Positions 47,601 through 61,400 of a DNA stretch of 64,000 nucleotides are shown one piece after another; within the stretch, counting starts at the first letter, position 1, and each line of letters begins with the position of its first letter. Both the position numbers and the translations under genes were made by a program. Source of the DNA: Prochilodus magdalenae (lineage: Eukaryota; Chordata; Actinopteri; Characiformes; Prochilodontidae). Location: the NCBI GenBank assembly GCA_024036415.1, contig JAMWET010000915.1, positions 1 to 64,000 of the forward strand, given 5' to 3'. The notes beneath the pieces are model-generated. The model did no database searches and was not told where the DNA came from. It was given only the letters and a program-made list of their open reading frames with translations.

Positions 47601-47718
47601 TTCCATGAGCACGGTTACTGTGACAATACCAGAGCATTAATGGGGGAATACATGGCATCAGGTGGGGCTGTATTAACGAAAAGAGCAAACTACCCAACAA
47701 AACACAAAGCTGAAGACT

Positions 47719-50700
47719 TTAAAATCGCTTTCTCTTGAGAATCTCTGGTTTCCAGTTGACCGGGTGGGTTTCCTCAGTCTGAAACACAAAAGAACATCAA
47801 GAAATGATGTGACTGTTCCTTAAGGAAGGGTTATCCTGCACTCCACTACATAAACGTTTCTTTTATTCCCATTGGTTCATTTAAAATGAAATACCATACT
47901 CGTATCATGTGACTGTTAAACGTGTGAAGTTAAATCTGACTTACTGCTGTGTCGTCCTCTTTGTACACTTTGATGGTTTTGTCGGCCTCTGCAGTGATGA
48001 GACGACTCTCCGAATGATCAAACATGCACGCAAAGATTCCAGACTCACTGTCCAGAGAGCCAGGCTGGACCGCCGCGTGGATCCGCTGGAAATTATACCC
48101 CGTCCTCCAGTCCCACAGGTGGATTGTACCATTATCAGCTAAAGGAAGGGCAGGGTGGACGTGGAGAGAGAGAGAGAAGGGGAAGTACAAGGGTTAGACA
48201 CTTTAGTTTTTTTTTTCTTTAAAAGCCATGTTAGCAATCAACAGACAGCTCTAACAACTCACTAGCACATCAGTCTTTCTCATGAACAATGAACATTTGA
48301 ACATTTAAGCCAAGCTTGACTAGCATTTTTCCAAGACCATGACCTCACAGTATATAGCACACTACATCAGTGAGGGAAAAATTAGAGAGAGGAAGCACTG
48401 AAAACAAATGCAGTCTACAAAGCACAAACAGGCTCAGGGCAGCTTAAGAAATGAGGCATGTTTTGTAACAATTTGCAAAACAGGATAAAACAGTGGCTGT
48501 CTCTGTTGAAGTGAACTACACAGCTGAAAGATACTAATAAAGCTACTATTCATGTCTAAACTCTGTTCAGTAAGAACCAGAACAAATAAAGCCTTAAATG
48601 AAAATGTGCAAATCGTATACACAATCGTAAACAATTCAAAGATTCATAATTCGAGTTAACGCAAGTCTTCATAGTTTCTCAAACCAGTACTTTTCTCAAT
48701 AAGGTAAACACAAGGTGCCCAAAGCAAAACATGAGGTATTTATCTAATTTTTAATTTGGGAAGTCTTCAGCTGTGTACAAAACAGCCCAACATCTAAAGG
48801 ACTGAAAAGACAAAAAATGCTCACCTCCAGAAACTAGAACCCCATCCGAGTTGACTGCGAGTGTGTTGATGATGGCGTTGTGTCCGGACAGATTCTGAAT
48901 GAAGTTTCCATCTGGAAATTTCCACTGCTTGATATTGTCAGGGGAGCCTGAAGCAAAGGTGTATCTGAAACAGCAAGAAAGACAGGGTTCAGGTTCAGGG
49001 TGACTTCAAACACAAGCTGGTCAGTAATGATGACATCAACCATTTTAAAATGAACATTTAAAAACAACAGAGCTTACTGTCGTGGATGCAGCACGATCGC
49101 TCTGACAGATTTCTTGTGATTAGTGAGTGTGGCTCTTGTCTTTCCAGCTATCAGATCCCACAGTCTGATTGTTGTGTCATGGCTTCCTGCAACACAACAA
49201 CAAAAAGGGGTTCAGCAAAACAAATAGAAGCTACACCGCTGTATGTCTGTGACCTCTTTAACTAATGTGTTCTAGATAAGCAGGGCCGGGAATTGATCTT
49301 TTCGGTGTGGTACTTTCCAAATATACCATAACATCATTCAATATCATGCATCAACAGCCAAGCAGTCTCTTTGGCGTTGTAAACCAGGAAGCATGTTTGT
49401 TACAGTCTAAATTACAGTCAGAGCACAAAGCATGTCAGTGCTGGAACAGTATATGTTTTAAAAATTAAATAAATGATGTAAACTTGTCGTTATTTATGAC
49501 ATCACAGAGCAATTAATAAAAACAGGCTGTTTGTGCAGCTTATTCTTCACATGTAGATCATGTGTCCTGGCAACAGTACATTTTAAAACTTCAACAACGC
49601 TTACATTTCATATTCGGACCCTGTACAGGTTCTTATACACAGCCGGGTCACGTTATTATTATGACCACTTCCTACGTACGAGGGCAGCAGTGTGTAGGAA
49701 ATCACCTTTTTGTGACATGCTCTGTGCCCATTCAACCATGTGGAGAGCACTCTCATTGATTTGTGTATTTTTGACTCCATTCTTGCAGATCACGTACACC
49801 CATACATGTTGATTGTTTTCTCTGGGCCGGATGAGACCTTCCAGCAAGATAATGCAACATGGTCACATGGCTAGAAATGTCTGACGCTGGTTAGAAGGGC
49901 ATGACCAAGACTTTCAAGTACTACCCTGCCCCGCTAATTCCCAAGACTTGACTCGACTGAGCATATGTAGGACCACAATGATTGTGTTCAATCTATGAAA
50001 CCTCCCCCAGGCACCCCGCCTGTCTAGGGGCTGTCCGTGCTGTACGCTCTGGGTACTCTGGATATTAGCAGGCGGTCATTATATGTGCCAATAATAACAA
50101 TCTTATATAATGACAACAAATATGAGCATCACACAGTGACTGTAATAAAGGGAGTGGTGTTATGGTGTTTTAAAGATGGATATAAACAGATGGCCGTGTT
50201 TACCTGTAATGATCTGAGGCTCTGCATTCTGACACTTCACCGTGGCGACTGTGTTAGTGTGTCCAGTCAGAGTGTGGACGTTTGCTTTGGTTCGAATGTC
50301 CCAAACCTACAAAACAAACCACATTACTGAGGTGGAACGTGCGTCTTTTTCAGCCCCCAGCTCTGTCAACAGTTATACCAAGCAGGATTATACAGTCAGC
50401 TAGACAACTAAAGTCAAGCTGGTCCAAAAGGAGAACAGATCAGGGCCATTTACTACTGGACCACCCTCAGGACGAATCCTGCTTTATTCTTTAACGCTCC
50501 CCTGACTTTGTTTCATCTAAGTCAGGCTAACTTTACCATGTTCTGAGATCATGAGGGCATTTGGAGGACTCACTCTGGCTGTGGCGTCTCGGCTGCATGT
50601 CACCAACACATCGATGGTGGGGTGAAGGTCTAGGTCATAAACAGCGCTCAGGTGACCGTGGTAGTGCCGGATTACCTACAGAAACGAAACAACCCACAAT

Positions 50701-50985
50701 AAAAATCATTGACAATTATATTAGGTATTTCCTTGTTTTGTTATTACAAAATGATTTGTTAGGAATAAAAACAATAAAAAAATTTTTACAATAATACAGC
50801 CTTGTTTAATTTTCATAATTACATACAGACCACTGCACATATAATATTTCAAACTACCATGCTTAATAACAAGGTGGAAAGTCTAGTCTGGAGATTTTAT
50901 TTACTGACTAATGCTGTCAGATTTATTCACTCATTGATTCATGTATATGTGATATATATATATATATATTATATTATATTATATA

Positions 50986-51083
<98 letters not shown>

Positions 51084-54000
51084 GTGTGCATCTTCATCAT
51101 TTAACATCTTTTTTACTTTACCATCTAAATAAATGAAAGATAAACTTTGGTTTTCACTTAATAGTGCAAATATTTTCACAAATACACCAATGTTAGTAAA
51201 TACTTGTGGAAATGTTTTTTAAATAAATGATGTAAATGTTTAATAAATGTTTTTCCCCCATTAATAAAACTACCCAATCCATCTATATGTCCATCCACTT
51301 ACGCCCATCATCTTCTTTTATATCATCATCATCATGTTTTAGTAGTTAATTACTTTCAATACAGTCCATTTTGTGGACTAACACCAACACTGAATATTAT
51401 ATTCTCCCTCCAGTCTGTAAAAAAAAAATAGTGTTAGTACCTTGTTGTACTCCAGATCCCAGCATTTGACCTGTTTGTCTTCTCCACAGGAGAACAGGTA
51501 CGGGCTACGAGTGCTGACAGCCACACCTCTCACTGTGCTGATGTGACCCGTCAGGGACAGCTTCAGCTTACCACTGGCCAGATCCCAAATCTGTAAAACA
51601 GTACCCAAATCTCAACACCACACATTTACATACACATACACTACACTGCTATCTAAACATATCTACACATTACTGCACCTAGAACTGACAACACCTGTAA
51701 TTAACCAGCAGGATTATGTTATTACCTTTAACGCTCATCATTCAGTAAATACTCTGAATTATTAAGCAACTACTATGAGTTGCTAAAAACAGCTAGGAAT
51801 TACTCAGCATCTATATCCTACATACAGCAGACATACCTTTATAGTCCTGTCTGCAGATCCAGTGACAAACCACTGATTTCCAGGTTCCACTGCTATGGAT
51901 CTCACCCAGCCCAGATGACCGCTGATAACCTAGAACAGAACATCAGATACCCATCAGAACTACACAAAGCCTATAGGATTACAGCAACAGTACACACGTA
52001 TTGAAGGAGTAAGAGGACATGCGTACATCATTAGTTGTAACTGGAAGTGCTCACTCTTATGTGCAGTGTTTGTGCTATTGCTACTCACCCGGTAGAGTTT
52101 CCATGGTGGGTGCCACTGTGGTTTGGGCATGGTCGGAGCTTTTCTGGGAATTAGTGTCGTATTCTTCATTCCTCCTGCTTCCATTAAAGACTGGAGGGGA
52201 GAATGAAGTGATCAGAGAACAGCAATATCTCTTCCCCAATTCCTTGCCTCAGTTAAGAAAAGGAAGGAGATGCACATGCGCAGTGTAACGTCTGGACTAT
52301 AAACCATCGTCCATTCCAACTCAGCCTGCAGAGAGCTTTGGTGATGTAGTAGATGCCAACCAAGGACTGAAACTTACCTGGACAGTAGGTGTGTCCCGAA
52401 ATGAAAATATTGGGCCAAAGCCGAACAAAATGAAACATTTGAAGAACCCTGTTTTTTGTTTATTAATTTTGCCACTTTTTCATCATTGCAGAAATTAAAT
52501 AGGCTAAATTCCAGATATCAAGCAGATGTGGGTCACATCTGGCAAAGATATGGCACTGCTGGCCCACTGTCAGCACTAGCAATATGTTGGAGGCCAAAGT
52601 TGACCACACATTTACAACATGCATTTGCCCACCTGTCTCAAAACAGATCTGGTCCACCTCAGGCACAGATGATGCAAGCTATTGTATGGTTATGCTACAC
52701 TAAGTTCTATTGTTACACCACGCCTGTCTCCAAAGTTAAACTACACCCATTTTCATACACCTCCACAGTTACACAACAATAATTTCCATCCTTCACTTCT
52801 GGCATAAAACTACACTCTTGATTGAGTAAATAAGTTTTCTTCACCATTGTGTGCTGTGGAGGCTGAGATCGCTCGGCTCCTCCGGCGTGTCTGTGGATGT
52901 CTCCAACACTGGCTGCAGTACGAGCCAGATCCTGTCTGTAAAGCGGCAACAGCATCCACACATTACAATGACATCTACAACCACTAATGTCACAGTACTG
53001 GCTCACAGCTAGAACACTAAGGAAACTGAGGCACAGTTTAGGACAAATGTAAAGCAAAATATGCTGATTTAGATCTGCAGTTAGCCCCATGTAAATTGGT
53101 GGAGTGCTAGTTCATTAGCTCACAGCTGTGAAGACATGTAGGAGGTGGTGTAATAAGTATCTAAAGGTTTGTGTATGGTTACCTTGCTTGAGATGGGGGC
53201 AAAGCAAGAGCCATAGACTGAATTCCGGCCTCACTGGGCATCTTCTGTAGCTGTGTGTCTGCAGTGAGCGCAACACCTAAACAACAGCAACAATAACATA
53301 ACACACCTGAGAGAATCCTAACAAAATCCAAATATAAAGGTTAGTGATACAGACCACTCTACAATTTCATTATACAGACAATATATGTACATGCTACAAT
53401 ATAACCATTTGTTCTGTCGCTGTTTAAACATGTCTACCAACAGTGTTTATTTATTATTAGAGATGGACCAATCAATGCTTTTGGGGCCACCCCTGTCAGA
53501 CCAATTGGCTGACAGCAGACGCCATCTATCAGCACACCTAGTGAAATCTGATACAGGGTTTCTGCACCCCTGCAATTTTAGTCCCACAGTCAAAAGTCTG
53601 TATCTCCATCTACTGTTTAAACAAAGAACTGGAGGGCCCTGTGACCAGGTCTTGCACAGGACTGCAGAAATCCTTAACTTATAAAATGTGGCTCACATGT
53701 TTGACGTCACTGAGCAGCTCTTAGGATTGGAGAACTATTGGGCCAAATATGTAATATAATATATAATATTTGGGTTGAAAGTTATCGTTCTGCTTGCTTC
53801 ACACATGCCTGAATCAACTCCTCGGTTACTTGTCAAATTACAATACAGCAGAAAAAAACCCTAAACCTTGCTATGCTGAAGCCTTTGGTTTTATATACCT
53901 CCAGCCTGATTTAAGGTTTATGTCAGTGTTTAGGACGTACCTGGCGCTGCTGGGTATGGATGGGTTCCTGTGATGAGATATTCTGCATCACCATCTGCAA

Positions 54001-55820
54001 AAAAACAAAAACAACAATCCGGCTATGATGACTGCAGGTGATGCACGTCGCCTTGCCATGTGGCCAGTATTCAACCTCACTCGAAAGAGAACAACTTGTA
54101 CATCAGGGGGGGCTCTCAGGGCTGTCCCCCGAGATATCACCATGCCCTAATGCTCTTACATACTATCACATGACTTTAGCATGTCAGTGTAATTAAACAG
54201 GCTGCCTGATTCATGATATGGGCCTTTAATTATGAGAACAGTCAAAGACTAGCAGATACATAATTCACTCACCGACTGGCATGTATCCTGAGCTGTCGAT
54301 GGGGTCGGAGGAGTTAAGAGCTTTTCCTCTGACTTCTTTCAAAACAGGCATGTGTAAAACTGGACCGTACTCAGTCCTCAGCTTCACATTCATCTTCAAC
54401 TTGTGACTATGAAAACAGATTTAAAGCAAACAGTGAGAGTTTTTGGTCAAATGTTCCAGCCATCTAATTACAATTAAGCCTCTGAACTATATATTTATTA
54501 TTCATTACGCTGCCAGAAACTCTGCCTTGACTTAGAAAGCTTTTTCTGACTGGTCTGAATAAACCTCTGATTAGTCAGGAGGTTACCCCTGACTGGCAAG
54601 ATAGCTCTGACTAGTCAAACGCTTATCCTTTACTGACATGGATCTGATCAGTCAAAAGAATTGTCTTGGTTTGTCAGAAGCTTGTCACTGACTACTTGGA
54701 GCCTCAGTACTCTCTGGCCAGAAGGCTTCCCTCACTGGTCTGAAGCTCGGCTCTAACTGATCACGAGTTGGCCCTGGAACCATCAGTCCAACAGTCCGGG
54801 ACCATCAGTCCAACAGTGCCTGACCATCAGTCCAACAGTCCGGGACCATCAGTCCAACAGTCCGGGACCATCAGTCCAACAGTCCGGGACCATCAGTCCA
54901 ACAGTCCGGGACCATCAGTCCAACAGTCCCTGACCATCAGTCCAACAGTCCCTGACCATCAGTCCAAAAAGCTAAAGGTAAAAAGCCCTGGATCAGGACA
55001 GGTGTGCAATAAGTCAGCATGGTGATGAATATAGGTAAACCAATGCCATGAGAGAAAAAAATCCAGAGTTAGATCCAACTAAAGCAAGCGCTATAGCTTC
55101 ATGGTTTAGCAAGTGTGTTAAAGCAGGAACTCACCTCTCTTCGTCCAGGGCTACCGGTTTGGCATGGTCAGACACAAACATGTCGTGAGTCCTCTTCAGA
55201 GACCTGAAGAGCAGCGTATGGACAGAGTGCTTCTGCACCTCCTACAGAGAAAACAGTTACAAATTACCACACACATACAGTCACTGGTACAGCTACTCTA
55301 AAGCTCTGCACCCACTGTTTATCAGGTACACAACTGCAGTGGTGCTGATGGAAACCAAACGTCCACCTCACAGAAAGTTACTACATGAAACTGCTGTATG
55401 CTGCCTGAAAGCAGGGAAACTGTTTTACGACAGTTTTGAGAGGCTGCATCAGCATAAACTCAGACGGCACATCTAGGTTAACTGGTGTTTCTGGACTCTT
55501 CATAAACTGCTGTATTTGTGTTGTGTTCCCATCACCACCACTGTAAAGTAATCTTAGTCGCTATAACCATTCATTTCCACACCAAACCATTCTGAACGAC
55601 TTACAACTTCACAGACAGATCTTTAACAAATCTGGTCTGATTTGTTCTATTTACACAAGCAGCCAACACACCAACACTCAAACAACCACATACATATAAA
55701 TACATGAAGACAGCGACACACAAACAGCTGAAACATGCCGCTCAGTAAAGGCAGGTTTTCTGAGAGAAGCGCGGATTAACCCCGACATTAAGGCTTAAAT
55801 CTCCTCCGTACCTCCGTCAT
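47719..55820 (-). CDS. plrg1: Pleiotropic regulator 1 (spliceosome WD40 protein), complete
   Basis: Ortholog of human PLRG1 / yeast Prp46, a core nuclear subunit of the Prp19-CDC5L complex that acts in spliceosome activation (family knowledge). Coding exons in transcript order: 55820-55812, 55241-55135, 54406-54273, 53994-53941, 53276-53183, 52935-52845, 52190-52089, 51929-51837, 51590-51441, 50675-50574, 50306-50204, 49186-49078, 48964-48825, 48138-47945, 47778-47719. Phases agree throughout; 1,542 nt gives 513 aa against 514 in human. The N-terminal part includes [19 protein letters not shown]; the signature [18 protein letters not shown] precedes WD40 repeats from about residue 198 to 490 ([50 protein letters not shown]). 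The end is [10 protein letters not shown], basic as in human. The first coding exon has only nine coding bases (ATG ACG GAG). Confidence 0.97.
49640..50100 (+). pseudogene. Degenerate mariner/Tc1-like transposase relic in plrg1 intron
   Basis: The plus strand shows broken pieces of a DDE transposase end: a [12 protein letters not shown] stretch (resembling the family's QDNA.PH block) near 49830 and, in another frame, [13 protein letters not shown] near 49914-49952 (resembling LPWPA.SPDLNPIEH). Stops and frameshifts separate them. TTATTATTATGACCACTTCC near 49650 and GGTCATTATATGTGCCAATA near 50075 may be decayed terminal sequence. Not functional. Confidence 0.5.
50951..51079. repeat. (TA)n microsatellite in plrg1 intron
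   Basis: About 130 bp of TA dinucleotide, with one ATATT-rich interruption near 50970-50990. Confidence 0.95.
54777..54966. repeat. 22-bp minisatellite in plrg1 intron 2
   Basis: About 8.6 copies of a 22-bp unit containing ACCATCAGTCCAACAGTC. Units end in either CGGG or CCTG. The open frame across it ([17 protein letters not shown] repeats) is a repeat artefact. Confidence 0.95.
55320..55603 (-). mobile_element. MITE-like repeat in plrg1 intron 1, copy D
   Basis: CAGTGGTGCTGATGGAAACC near 55338 and the inverted GTTCCCATCACCACCACTGT near 55526 bracket the core. The outer end ACACCAAACCATTCTGAACG is the reverse complement of the TTCAGA.TGGT.TGGTGTG end seen in copies B and C. One of the most complete copies in the window. 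Confidence 0.6.
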
Positions 55821-56120
55821 CCTGGCGGCGAGGCTCCGGCTTTCTGATTCTACCGAGAAGCTGGGTGAGAAGACGGTGAAGAAATGTTCTTAAAAATGAA
55901 GAAAAAGAAAAAACAGAAACACACACCGCGCTACACACAGGGCGGAAACGCGCGAGCAGCTTCTTCCTTTACTCTCCGGGTAAAAACCGCAGGATAAACA
56001 GAGTACAGCCCCCTACTGTTCAACTCGGGTACTGCACGGCTGAGCAGGGTATTACCGCAGCTCCGGAGACACGATTGGATGGTTCTACAAGACCCAGTGA
56101 GGAAGTAAGCGAGAGTCTGA
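55821..56120 (-). promoter_or_regulatory. plrg1 5' UTR and promoter region
   Basis: The ATG sits in a good initiation context (GCCGCCAGGATGA, A at -3). CpG-containing sequence with CGCGCGAG near 55950 lies upstream. No TATA box was recognised. The transcription start is not defined. Confidence 0.45.
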
Positions 56121-57634
56121 AGACTCTGGTTTAAAACTGGTCTTTTAAAAATGTAATATGTCATCCATCCCACTGGTTCACTGGCAGAAGCATGCACAAA
56201 ACACACCAATCAGCAACAGATCTTCGCATAATGTTTTGCTTTACATCTACAATTTCCCCTTCTGTGGACCATGAACCACGAGCCACCCTATATAGCCGTG
56301 GGCCTGTGCTCAAGTGGACGCAGTAGTTTGTAGTGGGCCGGGAACGTCAGATATAAACCCATTAGTGTTATGTATACAAAAATAAATAAATGTATATTAA
56401 TGTACATGTGTTCAAATAAAAAATGTTTCTTGGGGTGCTGTCACAGCTCTCTTGTTTGGACATATGATAATTCTTCTTTAACCAAATTTTCTGAAGAAAG
56501 TTGGTTTTAGTTTTCTAGTTTGCCGCTATGGTTTGTATTTATTATCAGGTGGGTCTTGGGGCAGGAAAGGTTGAAAAGCATTGAATAAAAAGGAAATAGT
56601 ATTTTGACTCATTCAAATATGCTGTTAGATCGACAGGAACTGTTATACCAGGGTTGTGTAGCCGGTGACTTTTATTATGAAGCACAGGGCTAGGTGGCTA
56701 ACGGGAATGCTAGCGCGAAAAGCCTGTGGTACGTATTTAACTAATGCAACAGTGTTTACGCTGTTCTTTGCTGTTTTCCTGCAAATGTTCCAGTAAAGCT
56801 GAGTCGAGCTCATTCGGAGAACCCAATGTACCGCAGTACTCTCACAATTAAAAACATACTATTTCATTTAATCTCGTACTGCACTTGGTATAGTAGCGGC
56901 TCTCTAGACAGCGCATGCGCAATTTCAGTGTACCTTGTCACCCTGTGGCCTCAGTGCAGCAGCCTGAGAGCGCTACTGCCAGGCTCGATCTTAAACTCCC
57001 TCCAGAGTACACTGTATGAGTTATGAATCTGGAGTGTTTACACCTCAGCAGTGCACTATTTGTCCCGTACGGAATCGTGCACGCGTGACTGAATGTTGTT
57101 AGGGTAGTTTAAGACCTACTTAGTACTGACTTATGAGTGAACCATTTGAGATTGGACCCATCATAGTTTATTGGACACGCCATTCTTTATCGATTTTTTT
57201 TTTACTACATTCATACCCTTATGGTATATATATTTACTATATTCGATGTATTGAATATTAATAAATATTAATTAATGTTATTAATGTTAATATATATATG
57301 TTTGTGTAATAATAAATGACTATTATATTCTGTCCAGCCCGAAGTGTAGCAACATCACTTCTGATGGGTCAGACAACTGTACTGTAGGGTTAGTTTTATC
57401 TGTGCCGTCCTTTACGACAAGATTAAAGTCCGACCCCCTTTGGAAACTGTTGTCACTGACTTTATTCCAGTCAGTTAAAAGAATATTCCACTTTTTTATA
57501 TATATAAAACTATGTAAACAAAGTCAAAGCAGTTGAAAATTAGCAAAATGAGTGTTTGTCACTTTTCCTTTGCTGAGTAAGCAGACACAACTCCAAAGAA
57601 GCAGGCTTTGATACTTCATATCAAACAACTGTAA
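56121..57634. other. Intergenic stretch between plrg1 and tmem131l
   Basis: No gene is recognised. Contains AT-rich sequence (around 57200-57330) and a more CpG-rich patch around 56880-57090. Frames are short. Confidence 0.5.
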
Positions 57635-57824
57635 GGCCTAATCTCAATTCTTATTTTCCGCGGTAACCCCCCTGTGGTTGAAACCTTCCCCCTATGAAAT
57701 GGACGCCTTATCGCCTTACCCCTCCATCTCAACAACAATCGGGACTACCCTACCCCTAGACGTGAACGCGCAAAATGGAGGGGTGTGGATAAGTGTTAGG
57801 GCAGGGGTTAAATGGGATTGGGCC
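57635..57824. mobile_element. 190-bp MITE with TAA target duplications (PIF/Harbinger-like)
   Basis: Left end GGCCTAATCTCAATTC and right end, read inward, GGCCCAATCCCATTTAAC are imperfect terminal inverted repeats. TAA flanks both sides (57632-57634 and 57825-57827). A 3-bp TWA-type target duplication and GGCC ends fit PIF/Harbinger-type MITEs. The interior is CCCC-rich and non-coding. Confidence 0.6.
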
Positions 57825-57839
57825 TAAATAGCATGCAGC

Positions 57840-58144
57840 AGAATATTGAGGTACCACTTAAGGAGTTCAAGAAATTCACCACACAAAATTCAGTACAAAA
57901 CTTTTTTTTTTTAATTTTCTATGGTCAAATCTGCAAAACATCTAGAAAAATATACAACAAAATGCTTAACTTTTGCACAACAACGAACAGATTTCGTTTT
58001 TGTTTTTTCTTTTGGAGGGGAAAAAATGGAACGTAAAAGAAAAAAAATATTCACATTTTTTTCTCCTTTATCAATAAAACCACATTCTTTTCCTATTTGA
58101 ATTCCCTCTTTCCTCACGCAGGAGGTGAAGCTTTGTGCAGGTGT
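57840..58144 (-). other. Probable tmem131l 3' UTR
   Basis: Sequence downstream of the tmem131l stop, A/T-rich, ending near a minus-strand ATTAAA at 57910-57915 that could serve as a variant poly(A) signal. The exact end is uncertain. Confidence 0.4.
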
Positions 58145-58455
58145 TCAGGCGTCTCCACAAAAGCCTGAATCGTTGGACAGCTGCGAGTTGGAGCTGCGGT
58201 TGCTGGACGAGTTCCAGATGTCCAGGTTCATGTGGGGGCCGAAGGGGTTGAAGCTGGTGTAATGTTTGGGGGGGCAGGGGGGTCCTGGCTCACGATTGAA
58301 GGGTGTGTGTGGGGTGTGCGGTGAATGTGGGGAGACCGGGGCCGAGCGGTCTGGCTGGAAATGACTTTGATATGGTTCGCTCTGTGGAGTCCAGATAGAA
58401 CCAAACAGACTGGAGGAGATGGGAGAGAGACTACGGGTGCCTGAAAAAAAGGGCT

Positions 58456-58497
<42 letters not shown>

Positions 58498-61400
58498 TTT
58501 AAAATACAGGAGAACTTTGTAGTTTTACAGTTACACTATGGATCATCTGATCCTCTGAATACTTTTATTAGCTTGCTTTTAACCAGTTCTTTAAGGGTCA
58601 GGAGCATCACAAGACCACCAAAGAGCAGATATTATTTATGGGGGGGATTATTCTTACAAGACAAAACTTTGTCCTTGTCTTCAATTTCTTTAAAGAAACA
58701 GAAACAAGTTTCTGAAGCTCACCTTGCTGCCTACACAGCTGGTCATGTCCCAAGATGAGGCGACCTCCTGGACTCCATCCTCACTCCAGCCTGCCTGCTG
58801 ACCATGAGCCATTGTCTGGGTTTCTGGGCACGGGAAGTTGTTTTGGTAATTGCCGTTTCCTTGGAAGCACAAAAAGGCCATTAGGATTTTTTTTTTAAAG
58901 CAAGGACACATATGATCTAAAAGGGAATAAAACAGAAAGTGACACCTACCTGCTAACATGTAATTATTCTGATGGCTGTAGGAGTAGAGGTTGTTGCTGG
59001 CCGAGTTATTCCAGGGGAAACTTCTAAAATTAAGGTAAAATAAATCAAATTCAATTCAAATCAATAAACACTACAGATCTACACAAAACAAGCAAATTAA
59101 AAAGAGACAGACACAAAAAGAGATATAAAGAGACATATACAGCCAGAAAGACATATGGAGAGAGAAAAACAGGCAGATAAAGAGAATACAAACAGACAGA
59201 AAAGGGAGACAGACAAATACATAACCAGTATGATAGGTAAACAGATACTAAAAAGAGCTTATATATATATATATATATATTTGTGGAAAATAATAATAAA
59301 AAAAAAGGTTAGAAATGCTTTTAAATGACAGTAATTGTCTTAAAATGAGAAACCTAGCAAATGATGTTATGTCTTACCCGCTAAAGGGGCTGGGGGTGGA
59401 GCTTTGGGACACTAAGTTGAGGGGATCAGGCATGCTGTACCTAAAACCATTGGTCAGTGGAACTGAAGGGGCAGACCATGTTTCATCAGGAACATACGCA
59501 CTGCTGCAGTCTGAGGACAGAAAATATTCATTCAGAATTAATGAGAACGAAATACACCGAAAAACATATATATGAAACAAAGACCACTGTGTCCGGCTTT
59601 CTGGGTGCCACTCCTCTAAAAGTAAATGTTCTCCATATGGTTAAGGATTAGGTTTGTGGAGCAAAACGAGCTGAATGCTAACACAGGAACAGCATGTTTG
59701 TTTCTCTGTTTACTGGTTAACATAACCTAATTTAACCTCTCTGCGTAACGTACGTATTAGTTTCATAGCACTCACCTGGGGTCCTGTCCAGCCCTGCGGC
59801 CACATCAGCAAAGCTGGGGGTCTGAGAGTGAGCAAGGGTTTCTGGGCTTTGGCACATTTCCTTCACATACAGATTGTTCATGCTGCACATACAAGAGTGA
59901 AACAGTTAAAACAACCTTCAGCTGTTTGCTTGCAACTTGCTTTTTTAACGTTTGGTGGAGCTATAGGGTTGTTCTAGCTAACAAGTAATGGGAGCTTATA
60001 GCACACCAGTGGTGGTGGATCTTCACTCCTACAGAGTCATTCACATATATTTCAGTTTGTATGAATCAGTTTCACAGTGACTCTTTATACAGCCACCATT
60101 TCAGCTTGTTTTCGTTTCTAACAACTGACTAAAACCTGATTAGACTACAGCTCATATTCACAGCCAGTCACTTATCTAAAACGTCCAGAACGACTAGAGC
60201 GATGATGTCTTTACAAAACGTGTCCAAAATCAAAAATCTAAGCATGGCTAGTTTGCTTTCTAATTCTGCAGACAGTCAATCTAAAGTACAAGGCCTTCAG
60301 CTTCAAAAATCCTAACCAATAGGAGAGCCTGTTTGGCTGTATCTAGCTAAATACCACGGAAGGGGGGATACTAGTGATGCATTGTATCACATAAAAAGTG
60401 TGACTAAATGTGAGACACAAAACGTGGCTTGTTTCTGAACTACTAATTTAAATATCTGTGATGTGATTGGCTGCTTGTCATGTTACCTTTGGGTTTTGAA
60501 AGTGCAGTTGGTTGAAGGGTAGCATTCTCGGTCGGTTGGATACATACTGTACTGTACAGTCTCTCCTGGAGGAAATAAATAGCAGCTATAAGATGCAAGA
60601 CCATAGTAGAACCCAAATCACTTACTTATTAAACACTTACTTATTTATGGTAGTTTTATTGATTACATTTACATTTAAGGCATTTTAAGGTGATTATTAT
60701 ATGTATTGTCATATATTATACCCACTACATTTTATGTATGTATGTATGTATGGAAACATGAAAATCACATACAACAGCATCAGTGTTTTCCACAATGAAT
60801 GTACTTTCATTAATCACATGTATCATATGTACAGCTAATGGCTACCTGTCTGTGTGATCCTTCTTACAAAAGATGCTCAATATGAACTAAAGCTCTACTT
60901 TGCTTTTGCTAGTTTAAACGTTGGTTTATTTTATCTATACTTCTCCCAAGAGCACCGCTCACTGTCTCCTGAAGTTCTGAGCTTAAAAGGGTATTCATAA
61001 GCTGTATAAGAACGAGACAGCTAGAGTAGCAAACTCCATCAGAGCAGCATACACAACGGTGCAGTTGCGCTTCAGCCTGTACTATTACAGATGTGTCGGA
61101 GAATCACACTAGCGCAAGATTTGGGCATTAGTAAAGGTCAACATGTTAATTATCATGTTAGTTCTCCAAATTTCCAGAACATTTTCACTTAAATGTCTCT
61201 TAATCTGTACTGTTTTACCTCCCTAGCATTCTACTCTCCTGTACAAGGCACTTAGAACCTTTGTAACAGGAATAAAAACTATAATAATGAGAATATTTAG
61301 TGTCTCACTCTTGCGGCTGTTGTTGCAGTGGGCTCTGCTGGCGTCTTTTTCTCCCTCCATGCTGCTGGCACTGCTCCAACTACTCCAGGACCCCCGACTG

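Noticed and set aside
54768..55025. 85-codon ATG frame with repeated [20 protein letters not shown]
   Set aside because: It is a translation of the 22-bp minisatellite in a plrg1 intron.
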